This document shows, piece by piece, positions 49,101-60,700 of a stretch of DNA of 64,000 bases. Each line of letters begins with the position of its first letter. Position 1 is the stretch's first letter. Origin of the DNA: Eubacteriales Family XIII. Incertae Sedis bacterium (GTDB lineage Bacteria; Bacillota; Clostridia; Peptostreptococcales; Anaerovoracaceae). A program made the translations under genes and the position numbers. The stretch lies in assembly GCA_031264295.1 (NCBI GenBank), contig JAISED010000086.1, positions 1 through 64,000 of the forward strand. Reading direction: 5' to 3'. The notes beneath the pieces are model-generated. The model did not search any database. It was not told the origin of the DNA and saw nothing but the letters and a program-made list of their open reading frames with translations.

Positions 49101-52100
49101 CAGCTTTGTGGTAGCCGTAGTGTCCGATGTGGCGCCGAAGGATATAACGTTAGATGGCGGCGTTGATGGTACGGATGATGATATCTCCATCGGTTATAGC
49201 AAAGACATTAAAAGATACTCTGTAGTCGTGCCGGACGATGACAGCTCTGCTGCAGGCATAGTTAATGTTACTGCTGTTAGTGATACAACAGCTACCGTGA
49301 CACAAGCGACAGGAGACTTGCCCAACAAAGCAACAGTCGAGGTTAAACATGATGACACAAAAGCTGTTGCCGAGTACCAGGTGGGCTTTGTGAGACCGCC
49401 CAGAGAAACCTTGTTTACTGAGGATGGTATCCTGACAGCGATAGACGGAGAATATCCCGAGGAAGCAGACACGGGTACATGGACGACAGTGAATGAATCT
49501 ACAGCCAATCTAAAATACACAGCAGACGGTGTAGTGATAAGCACCGAGAAAGGTTCATTCGCTGAAGGGAACGTATTGCCGCAGAACCTGCTCATGCAGG
49601 AAGCCGGCGGAGACTGGCTGGCAAAGACCCATATTACACTTTCAGAAGCATTAAGTGAATTAGGTCAGCAGGCGGGAATCATCGTGTACGATGATGAGGA
49701 TAACTATGTCAGATTCGTATGCGAGGAGATATTTGTACCAACAACCAACTCTCTGGCACCGGCGATGCGGGTATATCAGGCGATAAACGGTGATGAAAAC
49801 CGTATTTACACTGCTAACATTCCAAGCGGTGAGCTTGATCTGTATCTGCAGGCTCAGAAGGAGGGCCGCACATACAGGTTTGCTTACTCATTTGACGACG
49901 AGACATGGACTAGGGCAAGTACGCAGATTCCTGTTTACGCGGATTTGGCCATACCCATGCTTGGACTGTGGGCGAATAACGGCGGCGGCACAGAGGTGAA
50001 GTCGATAAACGCTACTTACGAGTATATAAGTCTGCATGACCCTGTGCTTGTGAATCCAAGGCTGGATGGGATAACTGTGAGCGATGATATTTCTATCAGC
50101 TTCAATCCGGAGAGATTTGATTACAGCACTCCGATAAAGACTGAGGGCGGCGCTCCATTGATAACTAAGGTTCCGACAGTGGGCGCGAGTTTCGACGATG
50201 CTTTTAAGGATTTGTATGATATAGAGATTACGCAGGCAGAATCGCTGCCGGGCAAGGCGACCATAAAGCTTAAAAGCGCAATCGCCACAGTCTATTACTA
50301 TGTGGTTTTCGATGATGAACCTTCTGCCACGACATTTGTGGGCGGGGAGATAGACGAGGATTGGAAGATATTAAATCCCAGTGCGACTCCAACCTACAGA
50401 GTCGAACCGGGACTCGGGCTGAGATTGACCACTGCCGGCGTTTATATGCAAGGCGCGGGGTATAATGATCTCTTCTTCCGCCCCGGCGGCGGAACCGGAT
50501 GGGATGTGATCGCGAAGGTCTATTATCCGGTGGCGCCTAAGGTCAGCTATCAGCTTATCGGTCTCTATGCATTCCAGGACGACGCCAACTACTTCGGCGT
50601 AGATGTGAGAGGCTATAACAACTTTCAGAGAGCTTATGCTACTACGGAGAGAAACGGCGCGGCTACAACCCCCTACGTTCAAGTTCCCGACGACGCGACG
50701 GCAGCCGACGGATCGATGACTCTGTACTACAAGATCACGCGCAGGGGCGACTTATACACTGCTGCGTACAGCTACAAGGATCCCAGCAACGAGGCGAATT
50801 TCATCACCGTCGGTTCAGGGGAGATTCATCTTGTAGATCCGCAGATCGCTTTGTTGGCGGCGAAGAACGCGACAGTAGAGCCGATTGCGGTGTACTGCGA
50901 ATATATCGGCTACACCTATAATGGGAACTTCTCTGTAGGTGACGGTACAGGAGGGATGCTCAGCTGGGCATTTGGAAACGCAGTATCGACTTTGAGAGAT
51001 TCAATCCCGGCGTCAACGTCGACTGATTTGACGCTTACGGTTCCAAGCGGATACACTGTAAACATTTCAGGCGGCGGATCGGCTGTGGCAGCGGATGGTA
51101 GGGTCACACAGGGCGACTTTGATATAGACGCAGAGCTTACCTTCAATGTTACAGGTGAATTCGATAGAACCTCAAGCTTTACTAAGACTGTCAAAGTGCT
51201 TGGCTCTTCAGCGCCCGGCACAAGATACACAGTGACATTCAACAGCAACGGCGGTTCGGATGTAGCGGCGCAGCAGATTACAGCAGGCGAAACGGCAACA
51301 GTACCGACAGCGCCGACGAAAGCGGACTTCACATTCGGCGGTTGGTACTCCGATGAGGCGTTGACACTGGCATATGTGTTTAGCACACCGGTCACCGCGG
51401 ATATAAGCCTCTACGCGAAGTGGAACGCAATAACGCCTGGGGAAGCCTATACGGTGACGTTTAACAGCAATGGCGGTTCGACTGTAGCGGCGCAGCAGGT
51501 TACGGCGGGAGAAAAGGCTGTACGGCCTGCGAATCCCACAAGGAACGGGTACTCATTCAGCGGATGGTATACGAGCGCGGCGCTTAGCACATTGTATAAT
51601 TTCGATTCGGCAGTGACAGGCGATATAAGCCTATATGCCGGATGGAGCGTAGTAGAGCCAAGCGGTTCGGCGCCAGGCACAGGAACTATACCGGGAGGCG
51701 GTTCTTCAAGTTCACAGCCGTCCTCAACGCAGCCGCCTGCAACGACACAACCGCCTGCAGGTACAGTGACGCCCGCAGGGCCATTTGCAGCTTACTCTGA
51801 CGGCGCGGCGGTCGCGGACTGGGCGCAGGAGTATTTCGCCAGACTTATAAGCACGGGGGTCATATCCGGACGTACGGACGGCAGCCTCGATCCCAAGGGC
51901 GATGTAACCAGAGCGGAATTTACAAAGATGGTGGTTTCAGCCCTTCATATCACATTGGCGGGAACGCCCAAGGTGTTCAGCGGCGATGTGAATGCGGGAG
52001 ACTGGTACAAAGAGTTTGTAGACATAGCTTCATCAAGAGGTCTTGTACAAGGCATTTCAGACGCTTATTTCGGCGCCAACAGTAAGATTTCACGTCAGGA

Positions 52101-52455
52101 TCTTTGCGTGATACTGTTCCGCGCAGCTGAAGCGATGGGAACGCCATTGCCGGCAGGAAGCGGCGCCGCATTCCCGGACGACGCGCTGATCGCCGATTAT
52201 GCCAAGGCTGCGGTTAATGCGCTTAAACAGACCGGTATTATAAGCGGACGTACGGACGGCTCCTTCGATCCGGCGGCTTACGCCTCGCGTGAAGAGACGG
52301 CAAAGATAATCTGCGGAATTCAGGACTATATCCTGGCCGCAAGTGCCGCCGCGGCGCCGGCTGCCGACGCTGATGCGAGCGCGGCTGCTGACGCTGACGC
52401 GACTGCCGCAGAAGACGGCGAGCCAACGGACGTCGAGGGAACGACAGGCGCGTAG
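46165..52455 (+). CDS. Giant GH3 glycoside hydrolase (beta-xylosidase-like) with Ig-like, InlB B-repeat and SLH domains
   Basis: YQWWNEALHGFA, VNLQRDPRWGRNEEGYSEDPYLTG, TGYITSDCDSVGAI (nucleophile Asp); two Listeria-Bacteroides repeats; three SLH repeats; AGGAGG before ATG 46165. Confidence 0.93.
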   Translation: MRKINLKRVLAIFTSIALVITYIPLTPASQLIPAAEPDTAFAGAAVPVATEIYKDSSYSFEERAADLVSRMTAMEKASQVIGSMSSAIPRLGVAQYQWWNEALHGFAVTGGSGGVNVTPYPAMSDGTSYPLSNALASTWDPELYYEEVSQISDEIRERALDHKYNLTMYSPTVNLQRDPRWGRNEEGYSEDPYLTGVMGDAFVKGLEGKNFKTGELLEGYKKAVSTIKHYTANNSENNRTGPLNGGTIEGGAYNVDMRALREYYTAPYRNIIQSADVTSVMTAYSTVNAVPVSLSSYLMDTLLRQTFGFTGYITSDCDSVGAIMNHNYINPYTGDKATVAQAFAQALAHGEDLECSAAIAVANGSYWTNMDDMLSEAPQTDKGNFTENQLDVSVWRLMKTRMELGEFDPGNIYETDGAARFEAGNTIGNEEAYVNEKAGQTQARLDLADEIAGKAVVLLKNDKVSAAAAQNILPISAIPSAYTEAAPYKVAIIGQMAQNTWFGQYSSTATPPMTNFVSIENGIKDAFAVKYGKNVEVTYYRGFTDSLTALDNLVTFSEADMAAAKAADLAIVVVGTNNGTNAEGRDRTTINLPGRQAQLAAEVGKNNPNTVVVIESCGPVQVSSFDKDVKAILWSSFGGLRQGVGFGKVITGAVNPSAKTQQTWYMNVSNDGVSDIPSIYDYNLYATAGSKGRTYMYHTGDVSYPFGYGLSYTNFTYGDVTLDESTYDASRNGSFTATFTVTNSGTVEGEEIVQLYVTQPGRNNPANKQPIKRLLGFDKVNLKPGASETVSIEVKIEDLAFYNAAQDKYIVDNGQYLVQVGASSADIRKTAAFTVTGAITPVPETVTFYPNQTLGGVDDADLGIGERIVFSAGATINPRLAVAMNDESIYGWVIKNNIPTMGADPLVASIVNTPLPDGATVTWDSNNTAVVTVAIPGTGAESIDATAAPNDGNYGLQTVKPGVATITATVTYNGKTATGSFVVAVVSDVAPKDITLDGGVDGTDDDISIGYSKDIKRYSVVVPDDDSSAAGIVNVTAVSDTTATVTQATGDLPNKATVEVKHDDTKAVAEYQVGFVRPPRETLFTEDGILTAIDGEYPEEADTGTWTTVNESTANLKYTADGVVISTEKGSFAEGNVLPQNLLMQEAGGDWLAKTHITLSEALSELGQQAGIIVYDDEDNYVRFVCEEIFVPTTNSLAPAMRVYQAINGDENRIYTANIPSGELDLYLQAQKEGRTYRFAYSFDDETWTRASTQIPVYADLAIPMLGLWANNGGGTEVKSINATYEYISLHDPVLVNPRLDGITVSDDISISFNPERFDYSTPIKTEGGAPLITKVPTVGASFDDAFKDLYDIEITQAESLPGKATIKLKSAIATVYYYVVFDDEPSATTFVGGEIDEDWKILNPSATPTYRVEPGLGLRLTTAGVYMQGAGYNDLFFRPGGGTGWDVIAKVYYPVAPKVSYQLIGLYAFQDDANYFGVDVRGYNNFQRAYATTERNGAATTPYVQVPDDATAADGSMTLYYKITRRGDLYTAAYSYKDPSNEANFITVGSGEIHLVDPQIALLAAKNATVEPIAVYCEYIGYTYNGNFSVGDGTGGMLSWAFGNAVSTLRDSIPASTSTDLTLTVPSGYTVNISGGGSAVAADGRVTQGDFDIDAELTFNVTGEFDRTSSFTKTVKVLGSSAPGTRYTVTFNSNGGSDVAAQQITAGETATVPTAPTKADFTFGGWYSDEALTLAYVFSTPVTADISLYAKWNAITPGEAYTVTFNSNGGSTVAAQQVTAGEKAVRPANPTRNGYSFSGWYTSAALSTLYNFDSAVTGDISLYAGWSVVEPSGSAPGTGTIPGGGSSSSQPSSTQPPATTQPPAGTVTPAGPFAAYSDGAAVADWAQEYFARLISTGVISGRTDGSLDPKGDVTRAEFTKMVVSALHITLAGTPKVFSGDVNAGDWYKEFVDIASSRGLVQGISDAYFGANSKISRQDLCVILFRAAEAMGTPLPAGSGAAFPDDALIADYAKAAVNALKQTGIISGRTDGSFDPAAYASREETAKIICGIQDYILAASAAAAPAADADASAAADADATAAEDGEPTDVEGTTGA

Positions 52456-52560
52456 GACGAATTCAGATGATTTCCTAAGGCCTGAGATTTAAACTGATAC
52501 CGGATTCGGTACCGGCGACTCAAGGGGATTTCTGAAAACCCCGAAAGATAACTAAAGAGA

Positions 52561-52603
52561 CCCGTCCGCTTATGCCTTTATCGGCGAAGCGGGCGGGTTT
52601 TTT
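52561..52603 (+). terminator. Rho-independent terminator
   Basis: CCCGTCCGCTT...AAGCGGGCGGG followed by TTTTTT. Confidence 0.88.
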
Positions 52604-52623
52604 CATGCCGTTTGCATAAAAGC

Positions 52624-53484
52624 TTAAGCATCTTCGTTTCGGCGTTTTTCCCAGGCGTCGGCATCCAGAACCAGCGATTCAGCGCGTATGATTCCCTTAG
52701 GCGCGTCTGCGACCGCCAGATCGAGCACATGAAAAAGCTCGCTGATATTGCCCGGCCAGTCGTAATCGTGAAGGCGTTTTAATACGTCGGCGCGTAGGGG
52801 TAAGTATGGCCTGCCGCGCCGCATGGCGATTTTCTCTAAAAATGAAAGAGCTAATTCGCCGATATCTTCACGGCGCTGGCGCAGAGGTACAGTGGAAATG
52901 GTAATCACACTCAGGCGATGCAGTAGTTCGCGATGAAACCGCTCGTCATCAGCCATCGTATTGACGTCATTTTCAGTAGCTGAAATTATGCGGGTGTCAA
53001 AGGCGATGCTGCGCGGCGAATCCATGCTTGTATAAGCGACCTTAACCAGAATGCGCAGAAGCGCCAGCTGATTTTCATCAGAAAGATTGCCGATTTCATC
53101 CAGATATACGCTGCCATGATTTACGATTTCGAAACCGCCGTCCGCAGGTGAGGGTTCCCCCCAGGTAGCTTCAGTATTGAATCCGAAGATTTCATTGTTG
53201 AAAAAGTCGGCGGCCGCAGTCTTACATTCTATAGAGCGAAATGAGCCAAACCCGCGTGAACTTTCATAGTGTATTGTCTGAGCGAGAATGCGCTTTCCTG
53301 TTCCGTATTCGCCGGTAATGAGAACGCTGCTGTCGGATTTGGCGGCGGCGCGCGCGTCATCTAACATTCGTAGAAAGCCGGGCGCCCGACCGATAAGGTT
53401 GTAAAACAGGCGGTCGTGAGGCTTGTTTTTTCCCCTTCCGTCAATATAAGTTTTAAGGGGTTGTGAATTGTTTTCTGCTTGCAC
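52624..53484 (-). CDS. Sigma54-interaction-type AAA+ ATPase lacking the GAFTGA loop and HTH
   Basis: VLITGEYGTGKRILAQTIHYES, VYLDEIGNLSDENQLALLRILV, FHRELLHRLSVITISTVPLRQRREDIGELALSFL, YDWPGNISELFHVL. Confidence 0.88.
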   Translation of the reverse strand: MQAENNSQPLKTYIDGRGKNKPHDRLFYNLIGRAPGFLRMLDDARAAAKSDSSVLITGEYGTGKRILAQTIHYESSRGFGSFRSIECKTAAADFFNNEIFGFNTEATWGEPSPADGGFEIVNHGSVYLDEIGNLSDENQLALLRILVKVAYTSMDSPRSIAFDTRIISATENDVNTMADDERFHRELLHRLSVITISTVPLRQRREDIGELALSFLEKIAMRRGRPYLPLRADVLKRLHDYDWPGNISELFHVLDLAVADAPKGIIRAESLVLDADAWEKRRNEDA

Positions 53485-53894
53485 TTTTCAGATCTCCTTA
53501 ACTGATATCTGATTGAGCGATCGGTGCACTTTCCCGCCGGGGTTTCGGGAGTATGGCGCGGCTGATGATGCTTGTCTGAACGAAAACCCACCGCCTGCGG
53601 AGGCGTGGACTGACGCCGTCGTTCGAATCGGAAATCAATACTGGTGTTTATTGATACCGCAATAGAGGGGGTAGAAGAGCACCTCCGTTACGGGAACCCC
53701 AATTAGTTCGTAATATGAATATACACGATAAACCGACAATTGTAAAGCGATTTACCAATAAAAACGGTATTTTGATCGAGAAAAATTACTAAAATGGCAA
53801 CCTGATAATGCAAAATGGTAATAAATTTCTTTGTGATTGAGTGTATGCGCCGAGAGAAGATGTATTCGTTTGTAAAGCGGATATCTAAACTGAA

Positions 53895-53921
53895 GACGGA
53901 TCCACACTGAGTGGATCCGTC
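53895..53921. other. Perfect 11-bp hairpin, intergenic
   Basis: GACGGATCCAC-ACTGA-GTGGATCCGTC; lies 3' of ridA (- strand). Confidence 0.8.
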
Positions 53922-53996
53922 GTTGAAAGATATGTAATTTGTGCTTTAGGCGAATCCGCTGTCTTGGGGTTAAGCGGCAACGGCGCTGTTTGCGGC

Positions 53997-54383
53997 TTAA
54001 GCCGGCCTATAAGCGATTACCTCTATTTCCACCAGAGCGCCCTTGGGCAGCGCCGCCACCTGCACGGCTGAACGGGCGGGGAGACAAATGCCGTCAAAGC
54101 AGCGGGCGTATACGGCGTTCATCGAAGCGAAATTATTGATGTCACTCAGAAAGACAGTGGTTTTAAGCACATTTCCGAGTCCGCTGTCTGCGGCTTTTAG
54201 TATAGCGGCTACGTTTTTCAGACATTGTTCCGTCTGTTCTTCAATGCCGCCGCTGACAAATTCACCCGTTGCGGGGTCGATGGGTATCTGACCGGATGTA
54301 AAAATAAGTTTGTCCAGAACATTTGCCTGGACATAAGGTCCGATGGCTTCGGGCGCTCCAAGAGTTTTGATTGTTTCTCTCAT
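53997..54383 (-). CDS. ridA: RidA/YjgF family deaminase
   Basis: IKTLGAPEAIGPYVQANVLDKLIFTSGQIPIDPATGEFV...RSAVQVAALPKGALVEIEVIA; start MRETIKTLG (approximately 54383). Confidence 0.95.
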   Translation of the reverse strand: MRETIKTLGAPEAIGPYVQANVLDKLIFTSGQIPIDPATGEFVSGGIEEQTEQCLKNVAAILKAADSGLGNVLKTTVFLSDINNFASMNAVYARCFDGICLPARSAVQVAALPKGALVEIEVIAYRPA

Positions 54384-54711
54384 TTCTTTAGTTCTCCTTG
54401 TATAAATGTATTTAAGTTTTGAAGAGTTTCGATTATGGATCACAGTATATCACGCGGGTATAAAAAAATCAAAAATACCTATCTTTTTTAAATACTGACT
54501 CCACAGGAATTATATTGCGTTTTTGAATGTTTTGATATATACTCATAGACGGAAGTAATTAATTGTTCGGCTGTGTAAATCAACTAGGAACTGTCTGTTT
54601 GTTCATAGGACGGATTCCCGTGCCGAAGTCGTCTCTAAGGAGTTTTCGCTTCGCTTGCGGGTAATCCGAAGCTGTTCAAACATACAGGCAAAAAACGGAG
54701 GATTGAAATCA

Positions 54712-57700
54712 ATGCTGAAAAAACGAATTCTTGCTGTCGTCACTGCTCTGGCCGTGACGTGTACGCCGGTTTTGCCGATTTCGCAGGCAGTGTATGTGTC
54801 TGCGGCGGACGATGTATTCTTGAATGAATACACCGGGACATTTAATGCAAAGCCCGCACACCTTTATCAGGATTATCAGGTTGATGCCGGAGCACGTGTA
54901 GACGACATCATCTCGAAACTCACCCTTGAAGAAAAGGTTTCGCTTGCCGCAGGCAGCGGCACGATCAGCCGCCTCGGAATGAACGGCGGCAGAGGCGGAG
55001 GCGGTGAAGGACTTCACGGCGTCGCCTGGGACGCTCAAGCCACAGTGTTCCCGAATTCTCTGGGACTTTCCCAGAGCTGGGACACGGATCTGTTTACAAA
55101 AATAGGAGAGGCGATCGCAAAGGAGTCACTCGCGGCTAGCATAACTGCCGCAGGGAGATTGGCGCCTGTCGTCGATCTCCTGAGGGATCCGCGTTATGGC
55201 CGCGCCTACGAGACCCTGGGCGAGGACGCTTATCTGACCGGCAGCCTGGCGACGGCTATGGCCTCCGGCATGAATGCGAGAACACAGGAAGGGTATCAGC
55301 AGTTCATGCCCATTCTGAAGCATTTTCTTGCCTATAACGCAGAGATCAATCGGCTCTGGGTTGCGAGTTCGCTGACGCCCAGAACCACGAACGAATACTA
55401 TATCAAGGCTTTTAAATACCCTGTAGAGGCGGGAGCGTCCAAGTCACTGATGAACTCTTATCCGGTGGTGAGCGGCAAACCCGTCTCTGTGCATCCGCTG
55501 CAGCACGACCTGCTTTACGACTGGACGCCGGACTACAAGAGCAAGGCTGACGGCGGCGACGGCGCTACCGGGCACTATGAGTATACTACCACAAATGACT
55601 ACGGCAGCGGTTCGAGCTTATTCGTCCACAGCCAACGCTATTTCGCGGACGACGCTAATGGACGCGCGCTAGGCATAGCTGAAGGCACGAAAAACGGGCA
55701 GATGGGCTGGAGCTTTAGGGAGTACGGCTCACAGACCGGTCTGCAGTACGAAGCGCTTGCGCGCGGCATGGCCACCGAGAAGGACTTCGAAGAGAACGCG
55801 CGCCGCGGACTGACCATGGCTCTGCGTCTTGGAGATCTGGATCACCTCGGTATTCAGAGTCCATATCTGAAGGATCCTGTAGGAACATATGGTCCCAACA
55901 GGGCTTACCAGATGGAGATCAACAAGCCGCTTGCACTACGGGCTTCGCAGGAGCAGATCGTTCTTCTGAAGAACGACGACAATATACTTCCACTGGATGG
56001 AGATGCGGTGGACGAGGCGGTACTGCTCGGTCCTCTTGCCGATCAGATACTCAAGGACTTCTATTCCGGAAGCTATAAATACAGAATAACCATAAAGGAC
56101 GCGCTGATCAACAAACTGGGCGCCGCCAACGTCGCATTTAACCGTGCCATCGACACGGTTGCGATAAAATCCGTAGCCACAGATAAATACCTCGTGAATT
56201 CCGACAACGAGTACATGGCTACAGGCAGTTCCGGCGGTGAACCCACATTCTTTGGGCCGCCTACAACGGTGGCGGGAACTCCTGTCGCCGTGAACGGCGA
56301 TCATCCCGCGGCGTTCGATATCAACAGCGAGGATGATGTCAAATATCTGTACGAGATATATGATTACGGTTCGGAGAACAAGCTGCTGCGCACGCCGATC
56401 AACGGCAGGTACGTCCAAGTGACGAATACAACCGCAGCCATAAAGCATACCCTTATAAATAACACATCCGCTCCAGGCGAGGGCAACCTCAACGAAGAGG
56501 CCAGCGGGCAGAACCTGAACTTTTCCACCTTCCAGAAGTTCAGACTTGTTCCTACTGCGGACGGACATACCGCCATATACCACATGCTGTCGGGCGACGG
56601 CATAAATGACGGCATAGGCATGGCCTATGACGTAGATGATGAGGACATTAACAGGGGCAGTTATCTGAAGGTCAGCGGTACGACCGTTGTTCCCGACATA
56701 GCAGCGACAAACGGCCCTTATCTTAGCGAGTACAACGTAGTTTCGCCGGTTGACTCAGATTCGACGAACAGAACGGTCGACAGTCTGCCCAGCGACGCTT
56801 TCGAATTCGACTTTGAAAGCGTTCAGTCAGCCGCTGAGGCTGCGGATGCAGCAATAGCCGAAGCCGGCGCCGACGCGCCCATCATACTCGTGCTGGGTTA
56901 CGAGCCTCACTTGAACGCCAGAGAGGCGGTAGACCTCTACAAGACAGGCTTGAGCGAGCAGCAGATGAGGCTTATCAACTACATTACGGATGATCTGGAC
57001 AGAGAAGTTATACTCATCGTCAAGACGGGCAATCCTATGGTTATAGACAGAACCGTATATGAAAACGATAATGTCAAGGCCATTCTCGAAATCGGCGATA
57101 CCGGTCAGGAAGAAGGCGCGGCCATAGTCAGCGCGCTCTTTGACGACGGATATTCCATACCGGATACCGACTGGGAACCCAAGGGCGAGTATCACAATGT
57201 AGGAACAGAGTGGCATCACGATTATACTGCGTATCCGGGCTACAAACCGGAAAGCGGTGTGATTCCGGCGTACTCGCCGGCCGGACGTCTTTCCGCCACA
57301 TGGTACGATGGGGTGGATCAGATGATAGGCGCGAGCGAAGAGCACCCGCCGGCATCCTATGTATATCCGGATTACAGTGAAGCCACCAACGACAACATGA
57401 GCAATATGAACGGAACGATCAACACGGGACTGCTCACCTATGACATCATCAAGGGCGAGAGAACCTATCAATATCTCAACGATACACCGCTGTTCGCCTT
57501 CGGGTATGGACTGAGCTATACACAGTTCGAGTACTCAGACGTACAAGTGGGCGCGATTTCAAACAACAGCTTCACGGTCAGCGGCAAGGTGAAAAATATC
57601 GGCGACGTAAAGAGTGACGAGGTTGTTGAAATCTACAGCAGTTTCGACGGGACACCTTCGCGCGTTGTGCAGCCCAAGAACAAACTCATCGCATATGATC

Positions 57701-60700
57701 GTTTGAGGAATATAGAGCCGGGCGCTGAGAGGGCGTTCAGTTTTACTGTGGATCTCAAGGATAAACTCGGCGTTTGGGACGTGGAAACGGGGCAGCTGAT
57801 AGTTGAACCGGGAACGTATACGATCAAGGCGGTTCCGTCTTCAGATACCGCCGCAGTAACAGACAACAGCGCGTCATTAAGCGTCACGACCGGAAACGGC
57901 GGGACTGCGGCGGCTGTTCGCAACTTGAACAAACTGACGCTCGCAGAGAATTTTGACGACTACAGCAATGTGGGCGGCAGGGTGGACGATGTTGAGATGG
58001 TTGCGTCGTCCGTAGCCTATGATTCGAATACCGCAGTACAGTTCAGAAAGGACGGCGCGTGGATAAGCTTTAAGGATGTGAACTTCGCGGCGGCGCCCGC
58101 TCAGATCACCGTACGTCTCGGATCCGACAGGGCGGGAAGCCTGAAGATCTACGCGGCGGCGCCGGGCGCTGACTATACGAGCGGCACGCAGATAGCATCC
58201 ATTAATCTCACAGACAGCCGACCCGGAAATCCGGGCGCTGCGGGACAGGGGATAGGCCCCAAGGGGGTTTATCCGGGCAGTGCGGCAGGTCAAGCCCTTG
58301 CCGGCGCTTATGTTAAGCCTGACTGGAAGAATATTTCGGCCAGTGTCACGCTTGCTGCAGGAACCTATGACATCTATGTTGTGACTGAAAACAGAGGTTC
58401 TGTTGTAGAATGGCTTAAATTCGGCGCTGCGGCTGATACCGCTTCGGGAATCGGAATTTCCCAGATATATTCGCAGGATTCCATAAGAGAACCGCAGGGG
58501 AAACTCACATTTACAGCGGATCTCACACCTGTGACGGCAGTGGATACAGTGACATGGTCGGTCGCTAATGTTGAGACGGGCGGCACGGCGCTCGCGGCTA
58601 TCGATCAAAGAGGTGAGCTGACAGCTGCAGGCAGCGGCAACGGTGTGGTGCGTGTAACGGCTACGGCGGGAACGCAAACCGCGACCAAGGACATTCTCAT
58701 CACGAATCAGCTCGCGTCGAATAAGATCAGTTTCACAGGCTATCTGTACGGACAGCCGGTAGATTATAACAGGACAGTGGATTTTCTGCTGATAAGAACC
58801 AATAATGCTTTCGGCGGAGACACGATAACGAGATACGGAGCTTCGAATCAGCAGACTCTGGCGTTCAAAGAACTCTACAGCGAGAATCCGGCGGGCTATG
58901 TGATGACGGACACCTATCTGACGCCGCCGAATGATGTGGTTACATGGACGGTCACGGCTCCCGACGGGAGCGCCACCAACCTGGCAACTATAGATGCCAC
59001 AGGATTGTTGACGGCGACAGGAACGGCCGACGGCAAGGTCAAGGTCAAGGCCGTTTTGAAGAATAATCCGGACATCTTTGCCGAACGCGTGATCACCCTT
59101 CAGAACCAGGGAACCAAGGACACGTCCAAGTGGATAGAGGCGGAGAACTTCGACCAGGGCGACGGCGTAGTTGTACCCCAAGCGTATTGGGATTTTAGCA
59201 CATGGACATATTACCCCGGTTCGGAAATATATCAGGCGGGCGGCAATGAGCTTGGGCTTAACGCAAAAGCTGAGTTCACGGTTGCGACAAATTCAGCTAT
59301 AGGGACAGTGGATACAGCATCAGTCATGTATAAAAAAGTAGATTTCGGCATAGGGAAGAACATCATTAACCTTAGGACAGCTTCAACGACGGACAGCGCT
59401 GTCGCGATCTGGGTGGACGGCAAGAGTGCGGCGGACGGAGGCAAGTACTTGGGTTCACTGCGTCTTGAGGCAACCGGAAATAACGCAATCTTCGAGACGA
59501 CATCTGCCAAGATGCTGGATATCGTGAGCGGTGTACATGATCTGTATCTTGACTTTTCCACCGTGCCGCTTACAAGCGTGGCCGCAGGTATCATTGAGAC
59601 GGATACGCGGTTTAACTGGATTCAGTTTGGAGAGGACTATAATATAGTGAAATTTGAGGTCGGCGACGGCTCTGTTGCGCCTGCCGATCAAGCGGTCGAT
59701 GATGGCGCCAAGGTTACCAAGCCGAATAATCCTACTAAGGCGCGCTACATATTCAGAGGTTGGTACGCGAACAGCGATGCAAGCGGTGCACAGTGGGACT
59801 TCGAAAACAACACTATTAACGATGATCTTACACTCTATGCAAGGTGGGTGCGCACAGGGACTCTTACAGCGGATCCGGTGACAAGTACGACGATTACAAA
59901 TACACAAACGCCGACAAGTACGAGCGGAGCGGTTACGACACCTCCCGCAACGACTACAGGCGGCGGAACTACGGTTGCTCCGGGCGCCCTCGCCGCTTTC
60001 AGCGACGCGTCAAAGGTGTCCGATTGGGCTAGACCATTCATAGAAAGACTTGTTGCGGCAGGGGTCATATCCGGGCGCACAGACGGCACCATAGATCCGC
60101 AAGGCTATGTGACAAGGGCGGAATTCACCAAGATGATAGTAAGCGCCCTGAATATTCAGGCGGGCGGAAGCGCTAAATCGTTCAGCGACGTGGGCGCGGC
60201 TGATTGGCATAAGCAGTTTGTCGATGTGGCGTCGTCAAGGAACCTGATCAACGGTATTGCGGATAACATCTTCGCTCCGGACAGTCAGATAACGCGTCAG
60301 GACATCGCTACGATCGCATATCGCGCTATTGTGGAGTCAGGGATAAGCCTACCGGCGTCAGATGGTTCTACATTCCCGGATAATGCGCTTGTCGGTGATT
60401 ATGCTAAAGACGCTGTTGGCATTTTGAAACAGCTTGGCGTGATCGGCGGCCGTGCGGACGGAAGCTTTGATCCGCTTGCACTGGCTACGCGCGAAGAAAC
60501 CGCAAAGATAATAAGCGGAATCATGGATATCGCGGCGGCTGCTCCGACAGCTCCGGCGGCGTCCACTGAACCTGCGGCAGACGCCGACGTTCCCGAAGTC
60601 GAGAGCAGCACTGCTCCCGACGGAACAGTGACCGAGAAAGTGGTTGAAGCGGATGGTACGATTATCGAATTTACCATCACTCCTGATGGCGCTGCAACCG

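Noticed and set aside
53530-53700. Second copy of the 1-160 inverted-repeat element
   Set aside because: Only a short AACCCACCGCCT match plus generic hairpins; overall sequence does not align by eye.
57877-59181. 434-aa - strand ORF
   Set aside because: Fully antisense to the second GH3 gene with its strong coding signal; an Arg/Cys/His-rich composition artefact.
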